From: an uncultured Bacteroidota bacterium
GTDB lineage: Bacteria > Bacteroidota > Bacteroidia > B-17B0 > Aurantibacillaceae
Reading direction: 5' to 3'
Length of the DNA: 49,198 bases
NCBI GenBank assembly: GCA_903834765.1
Contig: CAILKE010000070.1
Span: forward strand, 1 to 49,198
Under the pieces are notes generated by a model. That model did no database searches, was not told the DNA's origin, and saw nothing but the letters and a program-made list of their open reading frames with translations. A program made the position numbers and the translations under genes. Shown here in pieces: positions 24,671 through 33,668 of the stretch (position 1 is its first letter; each line of letters starts with the position of its first letter).

Positions 24671-27139
24671 CTAAAATTCTAATCCTAATCCAATTAAAAA
24701 CCCCTGATGAAAGGCACTATTAGGACCATAGCCTAATACATAATCTACTCTAATAATTTGCAGTATATGTTCTAATCCAAAATTCACTTCAACATATTTA
24801 TCAGCTTTATCATTAAATAAGGCGTGTCCACCAACAACTTCCTGTATGCGTGTTTTTTTAAGTATAGGTATTTTATTAAATATGAATCCATTAAAATGAT
24901 GTTCAGCATGAGCCTCTACATACCATTTATTAGTGCTATAGGTATAGTATGGTAATATCTTAAATGAGTTTAAATAATCATTATTAGCCAATATAGTTTG
25001 GTTACCATCAAAGTGCTTATAATCCATAAAGTCCATGTATTTATTCGACAAAAAATAACCGCCTTTTAGCTTGTAAACAAAAGTTCCAACTAAACCAAGT
25101 TTAATATTATCATCAATGCTAACACGAGCTAAATCATAATCTGCTTTGGTATTTAAGCCTGCAATGGCTTTGGTATATAACACATTAATGATAGGGAATT
25201 TACTGCCAGTGATTCTTTTCTCATTTGGACGAGTAATGTATTTTTGTTTGAAGCGGATAGAAAATCCTAATTCTACGACAAAGGAATTATTAATTGTAAA
25301 GCTCGAATCGTCCGTTAATGGTTTTTGTGGATTATTACTCGTAAATAATTTATTTTTGTCGTCTATCCATAAATAATTGGCTTTATTCTTTAAAGGCGAA
25401 CGTTCCGCATACTCAGCATTCACATAAGTTACAAGGCCATTAATCAATTCTTTTTTATAACCAACAGCTGCATACGTTTTTTTGTATAGCTTCATGAAAT
25501 TATCATTACTAAATAGAGTGTAATAGGTATTCATAGAAGCGTTAATCGGATCAGAGCTATTAAACTGAACTGCACTTGTTCCAATTTTCACATTAATAGC
25601 TTCAAACTTTTTAGGATTCTTGAGATAGGTCCAATTAAGTGTGCCTCCCCATAAATAATTTGAAAAACCATAACGCGCCGTTGCTATTAAATTATGCGAT
25701 CTGTTATCTTCATACTTTTTAGTGAGTCCAACTTTAATGGATGCATTAACGCCTTCTACTGTATTATATTGGACTCCCGAGGTAAGTAATCCAGATGTAA
25801 TCAAATGAAATTGTTTAGCTGTTTTAAAATAATTATATCCCATTAAGAGAGACCCTAGTTTAAACTTATTGTATTTTCTATCCACACTATCTTTGTACCT
25901 ATCAGTACTTGTGATTTTTTGCACGCTGTCTTTTTTGGTGTAATCACGTTGCTCTTCGCTTGTTAGCGGCACAGGACGAGATTTCATCCAGTAAGCAGAA
26001 TCTTTTTTGTTCGAGCCGTCCTCTACTTTTAAAACTTCATTCTTAAAAAAGTTTTTTGGAAAAACCGGATGTAAATCATACTCCGAAAAAATAGCATTGA
26101 AATAACCTTCTCCTACAAAGCCAAATACTTTATAATTAAATAATAAATTCAAACTCGTAGTCATCCATGTTGTATCATTTACAGGTGAGTTTAATTCTTT
26201 GATTCTAAGTGTGTCTACAAAATCAATTTTGGCTTCTTTGGTTAAATATACATCCACACTATGTACTCGCCAAGTATTTTCCTGAATATAAATGACACCT
26301 CTAAAACAGGGGTCTGTGGCTCGTTTTGGAGTAATGGCAATTTTATTGATCATTTTACCGTCTTCAAAAGTTGTCCCTAACAATTTATAACGGTAAGACA
26401 ATAAAGCCGTTTCGCTGATTGGAGAAATAAAAGGACGATCGCTCAACCCTTCTAATAAGATCAGGTTTTGATAGATATTAAATCTCATATCGCTGACCTG
26501 ATTAAAACTAAATGAATTATTTTTACCACTCACTCTGCTTGAATACATGATTTCTTTTTCATCATTCGGTTTTCTAAAATGATATTTCGTTTCACTTTCG
26601 CTCAAATAAACAACACCTAATAAGGATGAATCTATTTTATTTTCTGTATTGCCACTCATAGCATTAATCAACTTTGCCATTTTTGGTGGAAAATCTTTTA
26701 AGCGCTGCAATCCTTTGATATATACCTTACACGTGTATGCATCCACTTCGCGCGCATAATATTTGCGTTTTTTAATGGCTGCTCTAATAACAGCATAAGC
26801 AGGATCTTCCCCATCTTTTACAACCACTTCTTTTAACTCGTAGCTCACCGGATTGAGAATTATATTTTTTGTGTCATTAGCATTAACAACTATTTTTTCC
26901 ACCTGCTTTTTATAACCGATGTATTGAAAAATTAACTCGTACGAACCTGCTTGTAGTTTCAACGAATAAAATCCATCAGCATTCGCGTTCGTTCCTTGTG
27001 AAGTGCCTTTTACTTGAACAGAAGAAAATGGTAACCCCTGATTATTTCCATCGGTTATTTTACCTGAAATAATAAAATATTGCGAAATTAAATTACCCGA
27101 AGAAGTAAAAAGTAATATGAAATAAATGATTCTTATCAT
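24671..27139 (-). CDS. DUF5686 / carboxypeptidase-regulatory-like outer membrane protein
   Basis: 822 aa. Signal peptide about 1-20, then a carboxypeptidase-regulatory-like domain (about 23-105; GKITDGNNQGLPFSSVQVKG pattern). The rest is the DUF5686 domain, with the AVIRAAIKKRKYY segment near 115 and a C-terminal barrel-like half with alternating aromatic strands ending in LGLEF. Expected to be an outer membrane protein. The role of the family is not known to me. It is divergent from a cytochrome c peroxidase, with only 70 bases between the two start codons. Confidence 0.85.
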   Translation of the reverse strand: MIRIIYFILLFTSSGNLISQYFIISGKITDGNNQGLPFSSVQVKGTSQGTNANADGFYSLKLQAGSYELIFQYIGYKKQVEKIVVNANDTKNIILNPVSYELKEVVVKDGEDPAYAVIRAAIKKRKYYAREVDAYTCKVYIKGLQRLKDFPPKMAKLINAMSGNTENKIDSSLLGVVYLSESETKYHFRKPNDEKEIMYSSRVSGKNNSFSFNQVSDMRFNIYQNLILLEGLSDRPFISPISETALLSYRYKLLGTTFEDGKMINKIAITPKRATDPCFRGVIYIQENTWRVHSVDVYLTKEAKIDFVDTLRIKELNSPVNDTTWMTTSLNLLFNYKVFGFVGEGYFNAIFSEYDLHPVFPKNFFKNEVLKVEDGSNKKDSAYWMKSRPVPLTSEEQRDYTKKDSVQKITSTDRYKDSVDRKYNKFKLGSLLMGYNYFKTAKQFHLITSGLLTSGVQYNTVEGVNASIKVGLTKKYEDNRSHNLIATARYGFSNYLWGGTLNWTYLKNPKKFEAINVKIGTSAVQFNSSDPINASMNTYYTLFSNDNFMKLYKKTYAAVGYKKELINGLVTYVNAEYAERSPLKNKANYLWIDDKNKLFTSNNPQKPLTDDSSFTINNSFVVELGFSIRFKQKYITRPNEKRITGSKFPIINVLYTKAIAGLNTKADYDLARVSIDDNIKLGLVGTFVYKLKGGYFLSNKYMDFMDYKHFDGNQTILANNDYLNSFKILPYYTYSTNKWYVEAHAEHHFNGFIFNKIPILKKTRIQEVVGGHALFNDKADKYVEVNFGLEHILQIIRVDYVLGYGPNSAFHQGFLIGLGLEF

Positions 27140-27209
27140 AAATATAATTGACGCTTAAATTAGTAAAAAAGTCAGAGTATCTTAGTAAAAAATCTTATAC
27201 ATTTACAAT

Positions 27210-28172
27210 ATGATTAAGCTACTATTCTTCGGCTCTTTTTTAAGCATAACACTTACATTTAGTTCTTGTTCAGAAAATAAATCTACTATTAAACCATTAA
27301 AAAAACCAAATTCCATCGAGGAATTAGGCGAATTATTATTCAACGATTCTTTATTATCACGAGGAAGCCAAGTAAGTTGCGCCTCTTGCCATAAGGCTCA
27401 GTTCGCCTTTGCAGATAACACACCTGTGAGCTTTGGTGTTGACAGCGCTAAAGGAGGAAGAAATACGCCAAGCGCGATGAATTTAGCTGGACATAGTTTC
27501 TTTTTTTGGGATGGACGATCCGAAACCTTGGAAGAGCAAACGGTTGGACCAATAGAAAACCCTGTAGAAATGGATATTCCCTTATCCGAAGTGGTTCGCA
27601 GACTTAATGCTCATCCTCAATACCAAGAATTTTTTGTAAGTTTATTTGGACATCAAGCTGATAAACAATCGATAGTAGCGGCCATATCAGCCTACGAAAA
27701 CTCTTTATCTACTATCAATACAGCCTTTGACAATTATATGAACGGAAAAGACACGACTCAATTTACAGCTGCTGCTAAGCGTGGAAGAAAAATTTTTAAT
27801 GTGAAGGGAAAATGTTTCGATTGCCATTTTGGTCCTGATTTTACAGCAGACCAGTTTAAAAATATCGGCATCTTTAATGGAAAAGACATCAATGATAGCG
27901 GACGTTTTGTAGTGACTCGCAACCCAAATGATATTGGCCGTTTTAAAGTTCCTGGTTTAAGAAACATCGCTGTAACCGCTCCATATATGCATGATGGGAG
28001 ATTTAAAACCTTAAAAGAAGTGATTGATTATTATGATGAACCTGATAAATTCATCCCTAATTATGTAAACAGAGATACACTTTTAAAGAAACCCTTAGCT
28101 CTTACTCCCCAAGAAAAGCAAGACTTAGAAGAATTTTTAGTATCACTTACTGATAAGCAATTTATTAAATAA
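27210..28172 (+). CDS. Di-heme cytochrome c peroxidase (CcpA/MauG family), lipoprotein
   Basis: 320 aa. Lipobox cysteine C20 (TFSSC). Heme sites CASCH (C57, C60, H61) and CFDCH (C202, C205, H206). GGRNTPSAMN (82-91), FFWDGRSETLEEQ (98-110) and a C-terminal FKVPGLRNIAVTAPYMHDGRF segment are typical of bacterial cytochrome c peroxidases, which reduce H2O2 in the periplasm. Unlike the di-heme gene at 11826, there is no MbnP-like partner here, so a classical peroxidase is more likely. Single gene, ending 2 bases before the convergent STAS gene. Confidence 0.9.
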   Translation: MIKLLFFGSFLSITLTFSSCSENKSTIKPLKKPNSIEELGELLFNDSLLSRGSQVSCASCHKAQFAFADNTPVSFGVDSAKGGRNTPSAMNLAGHSFFFWDGRSETLEEQTVGPIENPVEMDIPLSEVVRRLNAHPQYQEFFVSLFGHQADKQSIVAAISAYENSLSTINTAFDNYMNGKDTTQFTAAAKRGRKIFNVKGKCFDCHFGPDFTADQFKNIGIFNGKDINDSGRFVVTRNPNDIGRFKVPGLRNIAVTAPYMHDGRFKTLKEVIDYYDEPDKFIPNYVNRDTLLKKPLALTPQEKQDLEEFLVSLTDKQFIK

Positions 28173-28173
28173 A

Positions 28174-28518
28174 TTATCCCAACAAAGCAACCGCTTCTTC
28201 TTTGGTACTAGCCACTTTAAAAAGTGTATTTAATTTAGTGATAATTAATAGTTCGTTTACTTTTTTATTCACGTTATAAATAACGCTTTCTCCACCCTTG
28301 GTGCGGGTTTTAGTTAATAACTGTATTAATACATTTAAACCACTGCTATTCATGTATTTTAAATCCGTTAAATCAATTATTAATTTTGATTTACCTAATT
28401 CTAATAATTCATCAACAGCGATCATCAATTCTGTTGCCTGATTTTTATCAATTAATTCACCACCTAATTTAAGTAATTGAATACTATTTTCTTCTGTAAT
28501 ATTAAATGTAAGTACCAT
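28174..28518 (-). CDS. STAS-domain anti-sigma-factor antagonist-like protein
   Basis: 114 aa single STAS domain. The phosphorylation loop is YMNSSGLNVL with S58/S59, as in SpoIIAA-like antagonists. No anti-sigma kinase is adjacent. It lies 11 bases after the Fur-family gene and is cotranscribed with it. Confidence 0.85.
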   Translation of the reverse strand: MVLTFNITEENSIQLLKLGGELIDKNQATELMIAVDELLELGKSKLIIDLTDLKYMNSSGLNVLIQLLTKTRTKGGESVIYNVNKKVNELLIITKLNTLFKVASTKEEAVALLG

Positions 28519-28529
28519 ATTGCTAAAAA

Positions 28530-29024
28530 TTAATTTGATTTTGATTCTATTTTTTGTTTTTTATGTTCGCAAACACCATTTTCCTTTAATCCACGGCATT
28601 TTGCAAAGAAATTGAGCGAATGATGGAACACATCGAAATTAAGCATATCCTCTGCCATACGCTGTATTTGCATAATGCGAGGATCGCAAAACTCAAATAC
28701 CTTTTCGCAATCACTGCAAATTAAATGATCGTGTTGTTTAAATTTATAGGCCTTTTCGAATTGAGCTAAGTTTTTTCCGAATTGATGTTTCACTACTAAA
28801 CCTGCATCTAGAAGTAATTCAATGTTATTATACAAAGTAGCACGACTCACGCGATACTTCTTATTTTTCATCATCACATACAAACCTTCAATATCAAAGT
28901 GTCCATCGTGAGAGTATATTTCGTTAAGTATAGCAAAGCGTTCAGAGGTTTTCCGATGTTTATTTTTTTCGAGGTAATCGATTAAAATTTTCTCTACAGC
29001 TTCTTTCGTTTCTTGAGTCATCAT
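28530..29024 (-). CDS. Fur-family transcriptional repressor
   Basis: 164 aa. N-terminal winged helix (about 1-85) with the YRVSRATLYNNIELL recognition region. C-terminal dimer domain (about 90-164) with the metal motif KQHDHLICSDCEKV and a second Cys pair CRGLKENGVCEH. The exact metal cannot be decided; Fur, PerR and Zur are all possible. A neighbouring peroxidase and the typical PerR-like His/Asp residues make an oxidative stress role possible but not shown. The next gene, a STAS protein 11 bases on, is an unusual partner. Start may be either of two consecutive Met codons. Confidence 0.85.
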   Translation of the reverse strand: MMTQETKEAVEKILIDYLEKNKHRKTSERFAILNEIYSHDGHFDIEGLYVMMKNKKYRVSRATLYNNIELLLDAGLVVKHQFGKNLAQFEKAYKFKQHDHLICSDCEKVFEFCDPRIMQIQRMAEDMLNFDVFHHSLNFFAKCRGLKENGVCEHKKQKIESKSN

Positions 29025-29100
29025 TACATTATCTCCTATAAAGGTACAATTATCTTCAATTATTCTACATTAATTATTAAACTCATTCATAAAAAAATGG

Positions 29101-29370
29101 TACCGATAGCTATCGGTATTATTTTTTTATTTTCTTTTGCTTGACCAAAAGAAAAAATAACGCCTTGGCGTGACAAGAACTAACGCCAACTCCAATTCTT
29201 TTATTCATTTCTTTTAGTTTATACTTTTTATATTCATGAGTGCTTCGCAATTCTCGCACAAAAGTCTTCGCAATACCTCCGAAAAAATTGTAGTTCACAC
29301 CGTTCGTCCACGCCTGCCGCACAATTACCAATGTATGCGTTAACTTATAAAAAATGTATCCAATAGTTAT
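29101..29370. repeat. Interspersed palindrome-rich repeat element (non-coding)
   Basis: Three hairpins in a row: the perfect 18-base palindrome TACCGATAGCTATCGGTA (29101-29118), TTTTCTTTTG/CAAAAGAAAA (29130-29155) and ACGCC-TT-GGCGT (29160-29171). A degenerate copy of the first palindrome core (CCAATAGTTATCGG) lies at 29357-29370 and may be the other end. A 93-codon antisense frame crosses the element but reads like the low-complexity junk frames seen in such repeats (Lys-rich tail, no start signal), so I do not call it a gene. CCGATAGCTATCGG-type palindromes are a repeated intergenic feature in some Bacteroidota as I recall. It lies upstream of the Fur gene promoter. The remaining 29025-29100 is the likely Fur promoter region. 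Confidence 0.55.
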
Positions 29371-29420
29371 CGGATTCACTAAAAAATGTTGAGGAGCCAA
29401 TTATTACTTCTAAAAAATGC

Positions 29421-29544
29421 AGTGTCAGATAAGAAAATTTCAAGTTCGAGGCTTGCGAAGACTTACATAATGGGAGTTTGCTTTTCGCAAATGACCATTT
29501 TTAAGACGAGCATAACGATGAAATTGGAATTTTATACTGACACT
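29421..29544. repeat. 124-base element with terminal inverted repeats (MITE/REP-like)
   Basis: Ends are AGTGTCAG-ATAA (29421-29432) and TTATACTGACACT (29532-29544), inverted copies that differ by one missing base. Inside are a short TTTGC-ttttc-GCAAA hairpin and a distinctive TAAGACGAGCATAACGATG block. No transposase. The right end supplies the TAG stop codon of the rel gene. Confidence 0.5.
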
Positions 29545-31741
29545 AATTGTTATCAATCCTGATAACACTCGTCACGCCCTTCACCTTCATTAAATTATCT
29601 ATTAAGTGGCTCAAATGCTTAGCATCATGCACAAAAACCATGATCGTCCCCTCAAAAATACCGTCCTCTGTATCAAAACTAATGGAGCGCATATTTATGT
29701 TTAATTGACTAGAAATAATTTTAGTAATATTATTTACCAAACCAATCTCGTCAGTACCCATAATTTTAATACCTGCCAAAAACGAAATTAAATGATCATT
29801 ATTCCATTTTGCTTTTACTACCCGATATGCATAATTAGATAATAGCTTAACCGCATTAGGGCAATTAACACGGTGTATTTTGATTCCCTCGTTTACAGTG
29901 ATAAATCCAAAAACATCATCTCCTGGAATTGGAGTACAACAAGGCGACAAACCATAATCTAGTTTTTGCATATCATCACCAATAACCAATAAATCGGTAC
30001 TTCCACGAACATTAGTGACTAGTTCCTCTATTTTCTTTTCTATTTTTTTAGGTTTGGACTTTTCAGGGTGAGTTTTAAACTCATAAAATTCCTTTATTTC
30101 TTTAACATCAATATTACCTAAAGCTGTACGATAAAATAATTCTCCAGGGGATGGTAGTCTTAAAAAATTAACAAATTCATTAACATTTTGTATAGTATAA
30201 TCTAATTTACATTTGTGAAATTTCTTTTCTAAAATTTCTTTTCCATTTTCTGCTATTTTCCTACGACTTTCTTTTAAAGCCGATTTAATTTTTGATTTAG
30301 CGCGAGCTGTTACTACGTAGTTAATCCAATCTTCTTTAGGTGATTGTTTGGACGACGTTAATATTTCAACTTGATCGCCGCTTTTTAACTGATAGCTTAA
30401 CGGAACTAATTTATGATTCACTTTGGCACCTATACATTGTTCTCCAACCTTCGTGTGAATTTCAAATGCAAAATCGAGCGCCGTAGCAGTCGTTGGCAAA
30501 CTCTTCATATCACCTTTTGGGGTGAAAATAAAAATTTCATCAGCAAATAAATTTAATTTAAAATCATCAATAAACTCTAAAGCATTAGGGTCAGGATTAT
30601 CTAGCATCTCACGAATACGATGCAACCAATTTTCTAAATTACTTTCTTTTTCAGCTGCAGAATCTTTATACTTCCAATGCGCCGCATAACCCATTTCAGC
30701 TAATTCATCCATACGTACCGAGCGTATTTGCACTTCTACCCATTTACCTTCAGGACCCATAACCGTAGTATGCAAACTTTCGTAGCCATTACTTTTAGGT
30801 GTCGAAATCCAATCGCGCAAACGGTCAGGGTTCGGGTGGTAAAAATCGGTGATGATCGAATATATTTTCCAGCAATCTGCTTTTTCACTTTCAAGCGGCG
30901 TATCAATCACTATACGAATAGCGAACAAATCATAGATCTCTTCAAAAGGTACACCTTTGTTTTTAATTTTATGATAAATAGAGTAGATAGATTTAGGTCT
31001 TCCAAATATTTTAAACTTAAATCCTTGTTCCTTTAAAATCTCATTTAACGGATCAATAAAGTTTTTGATGTATTTTTTACGAGCAACCTCTGTCTCTTCT
31101 AATTTATGAGCAACAGTATTATACCAATCTTCATTGGTATATTTTAATCCTAAATCTTCTAATTCAGATTTAATCGTATTTAAGCCTAAGCGATGAGCTA
31201 ATGGTGCGTATAGATATAATGTTTCACTCGCAATTTTCATTTGCTTGTCACGTTTCATATGATCAAGCGTGCGCATATTATGCAATCGATCAGCAAGTTT
31301 AATTAAGATAACACGCACATCTTCAGATAGCGTCAATAACATCTTTCTGAAATTTTCGGCCTGTATAGATGATGTATGATCAAATACGCCTGATATCTTA
31401 GTTAACCCATCAATAATTTGAGCTACTTTTTCGCCAAACATACCTTTCACATCATCCAACGTTAAATCGGTATCTTCAACCGTATCGTGTAAAAGTGCAC
31501 ATACAATCGCTGTAGTTCCTAAGCCAATTTCTTCGGCACAAATTTGAGCTACGGCTATTGGATGATAAATATAAGGCTCTCCAGATTTACGACGCATTTC
31601 TTTATGCGCCTCTACTGATACTTCAAAAGCTTTACGAATTATATCTTTGTCGCCTTTCTCCAATCGACGCTTACAAGCCTGCATTAAAGCTTTATAGCGA
31701 TTTAATATTTCTTTCTTTTCTGCCTCTATATCAATTTGCAT
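29543..31741 (-). CDS. rel: Bifunctional (p)ppGpp synthetase/hydrolase, RelA/SpoT family
   Basis: 732 aa. HD hydrolase domain with H60 and H85-D86 plus E89/D90 (HDTVED); synthetase domain about 240-350 with the KSNGYESLHTTV and EVQIRS motifs; TGS domain about 400-460; C-terminal ACT domain about 660-732. Both hydrolase and synthetase motifs are complete, so it is probably the only long Rel enzyme, making and degrading (p)ppGpp in the cytoplasm. Start MQIDIEAEKKE is preceded by a 170-base divergent region with the methyltransferase. The stop codon lies inside the terminal repeat of the 124-base element downstream. Confidence 0.95.
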   Translation of the reverse strand: MQIDIEAEKKEILNRYKALMQACKRRLEKGDKDIIRKAFEVSVEAHKEMRRKSGEPYIYHPIAVAQICAEEIGLGTTAIVCALLHDTVEDTDLTLDDVKGMFGEKVAQIIDGLTKISGVFDHTSSIQAENFRKMLLTLSEDVRVILIKLADRLHNMRTLDHMKRDKQMKIASETLYLYAPLAHRLGLNTIKSELEDLGLKYTNEDWYNTVAHKLEETEVARKKYIKNFIDPLNEILKEQGFKFKIFGRPKSIYSIYHKIKNKGVPFEEIYDLFAIRIVIDTPLESEKADCWKIYSIITDFYHPNPDRLRDWISTPKSNGYESLHTTVMGPEGKWVEVQIRSVRMDELAEMGYAAHWKYKDSAAEKESNLENWLHRIREMLDNPDPNALEFIDDFKLNLFADEIFIFTPKGDMKSLPTTATALDFAFEIHTKVGEQCIGAKVNHKLVPLSYQLKSGDQVEILTSSKQSPKEDWINYVVTARAKSKIKSALKESRRKIAENGKEILEKKFHKCKLDYTIQNVNEFVNFLRLPSPGELFYRTALGNIDVKEIKEFYEFKTHPEKSKPKKIEKKIEELVTNVRGSTDLLVIGDDMQKLDYGLSPCCTPIPGDDVFGFITVNEGIKIHRVNCPNAVKLLSNYAYRVVKAKWNNDHLISFLAGIKIMGTDEIGLVNNITKIISSQLNINMRSISFDTEDGIFEGTIMVFVHDAKHLSHLIDNLMKVKGVTSVIRIDNN

Positions 31742-31911
31742 AAGATCATTTTATGTGTTGAAGGTAATTTTTTTTTGTTGCAGATGCAAGAATTACCGTC
31801 TAATTTTAAAGGAATTATACTAATCCATTTTAGTAATTGATGAAAGACTTATTATTGTTTACTAATCGCCTTTTAGTAGATTTACATGTTAATCAATAAT
31901 TGTTTTAACTC

Positions 31912-32583
31912 ATGAAATTATTTCAATATATCTACTACTTTTTTCGTTCACTGTATTATAGAGGAGCTGTCAATACATTTAAATTACTTACCTACGAAGG
32001 ACAGTACGAAAAAAAATTAGGCATCAATACACACAGTATTGTTAACCTTGACAGCTTGACCCTTGCGGGTGATAGCTCCGAACAAAATCACCATTACCAA
32101 GGTGCCAGTTATTACATTTTATTTTCCTTATTCAATAAATTACCTCCCGAAATAAAACAAAACCCCTTTATTGATTACGGTTGTGGAAAAGGCAGAGCCT
32201 TGTTTGTAGCCGAGCAGTGCGGTTTCACAAAATTAATTGGTGTTGATATTGCAAAGGAATTAATTGATGATGCTAACGCTAATTTATTGATCTACAAGAA
32301 AAAAAATGCAGATAGTAAGATTACCTTTTTATTTAATGATGCCACCAAATATCAAATACCAAGCAATGCAAGCGTATTTTATTTTTTTAACCCCTTTGGT
32401 CCTGATATTATTCAAAAAGTAATTCATGCAATAAAGGAAAGCGTTATGCTTCACCCCCGCCCTATTTACTGCTTATATTTGAACCCTAAATACAAATCAG
32501 TTTTTGAAGAAAATGGTTTTACGGTTATGTTCGAAGAAAAAAACAAGCGCTATTTAGAAGCAGTGGTTTATACTTTGAAGTAA
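31912..32583 (+). CDS. Class I SAM-dependent methyltransferase-like protein
   Basis: 223 aa. SAM-binding motif I FIDYGCGKGRALFVAEQCGF (about 86-105) and motif II GVDIAKELI are clear. FYFFNPFGPD occupies the catalytic-motif position. N-terminal helices (about 1-30) are aromatic. Substrate unknown. Single gene. Confidence 0.82.
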   Translation: MKLFQYIYYFFRSLYYRGAVNTFKLLTYEGQYEKKLGINTHSIVNLDSLTLAGDSSEQNHHYQGASYYILFSLFNKLPPEIKQNPFIDYGCGKGRALFVAEQCGFTKLIGVDIAKELIDDANANLLIYKKKNADSKITFLFNDATKYQIPSNASVFYFFNPFGPDIIQKVIHAIKESVMLHPRPIYCLYLNPKYKSVFEENGFTVMFEEKNKRYLEAVVYTLK

Positions 32584-32761
32584 ATGAACTAGCGTCAAAC
32601 GCATCTTTAATTATCAGAATTTGAACTAAATTGACTTTAATTGAACTAAAGTTAATGAAGTTCAAGTCTTAATCATTTTATTCAACTAGATTTTTTTGTA
32701 CATTTATATATAACAATAGTGTAGTTGCTTAGAAAAAATTAATAATTTTAAATAACATGTT

Positions 32762-33652
32762 ATGAGAAAAATTTATTTAATTGCCATTTTATTTGTTTTC
32801 AAATTTGGCATGACGCAATCTCTGCTTACTGTTGGAGAAATTTACAATTATAATATTGGGGATGTTTTTATTACGCAAATGGGGGGGATATCTAATCCTC
32901 CAATGTATATAAAACAAGCTATAACAAATAAATATTATAGTCCCTCACTTGATACTATTTTCTATACTTGGAATGGTTATTCGTATACATCCCCAGGTTG
33001 TCCTTCGTGTTCGCCTACGTATAGCGCAATTGCTGGCGCTACTATGTCTGTTTCAAATTTGGACTATACTGTTGGTTTGGGTTTGGGTTCAAAAATTCAC
33101 TATTTGAGCAATAATTGCATTGATACTGCGGGTTATACTGGCACTTGGGTTGATACAATATTTACCTCTAATTGCAATATATCTTCTATCAAAATAAGTA
33201 ACATGGGCAACGGTCCTCAACTTTTGGACTCATGTTACTCTTATTTTGAGCCATATTATGGTTATGATATTTATGGAAAAGGAATTGGACAGGTAAGTCA
33301 TTATTATAACACCTGTTCTAATGGATTTACAAATTGTGAAATAAGTAGAACGCTTATATATTTTAAAAAAGGAATGATTACGTGCGGTTCGGAACCTGTG
33401 ATAGAAAGTATTGATGAGTTGAAGTTAATGGAATCATTAGCTATTTTCCCTAACCCCACCAACTCTCTCTTAACACTCCAAACAGAAGAAGAATTTGAGT
33501 CCATAGCAATATATAATACAATAGGAGAAACATGTAGCTACAAACCATTAGGTTCAAAAAGTATTGAAATTAGTGATTTACCAGATGGTATTTATTATTT
33601 GAAAGTAAAAACAACTAAGGGTTTGGTGCGAAAAAAGTTTGTGAAGGAGTAA
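32762..33652 (+). CDS. Secreted protein with T9SS type A sorting domain
   Basis: 296 aa. Signal peptide about 1-19 ending MTQS. The mature region is Cys- and Tyr-rich with a CPSCSP motif (about 79-84), and has no family I recognise. The last 70 residues are a type A sorting domain starting IFPNPTNS. It should be moved to the surface or outside by T9SS. Two TTGAACTAAA copies 20 bases apart at 32621 and 32641 lie about 120 bases upstream; this could be a regulatory repeat. Confidence 0.8.
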   Translation: MRKIYLIAILFVFKFGMTQSLLTVGEIYNYNIGDVFITQMGGISNPPMYIKQAITNKYYSPSLDTIFYTWNGYSYTSPGCPSCSPTYSAIAGATMSVSNLDYTVGLGLGSKIHYLSNNCIDTAGYTGTWVDTIFTSNCNISSIKISNMGNGPQLLDSCYSYFEPYYGYDIYGKGIGQVSHYYNTCSNGFTNCEISRTLIYFKKGMITCGSEPVIESIDELKLMESLAIFPNPTNSLLTLQTEEEFESIAIYNTIGETCSYKPLGSKSIEISDLPDGIYYLKVKTTKGLVRKKFVKE

Positions 33653-33668
33653 TTAATCCTAAAATAAT

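Noticed and set aside
29119-29400. 93-codon minus-strand frame in the rel-fur intergenic region
   Set aside because: It lies on a palindrome-rich repeat, has a Lys-rich low-complexity end and no start signal; it reads like a chance frame through an interspersed element.
32621-32652. TTGAACTAAA direct repeat and ACTTTA/TAAAGT inverted repeat before the small T9SS gene
   Set aside because: Short, AT-rich and present only here; could be an operator but not better than chance in this base composition.
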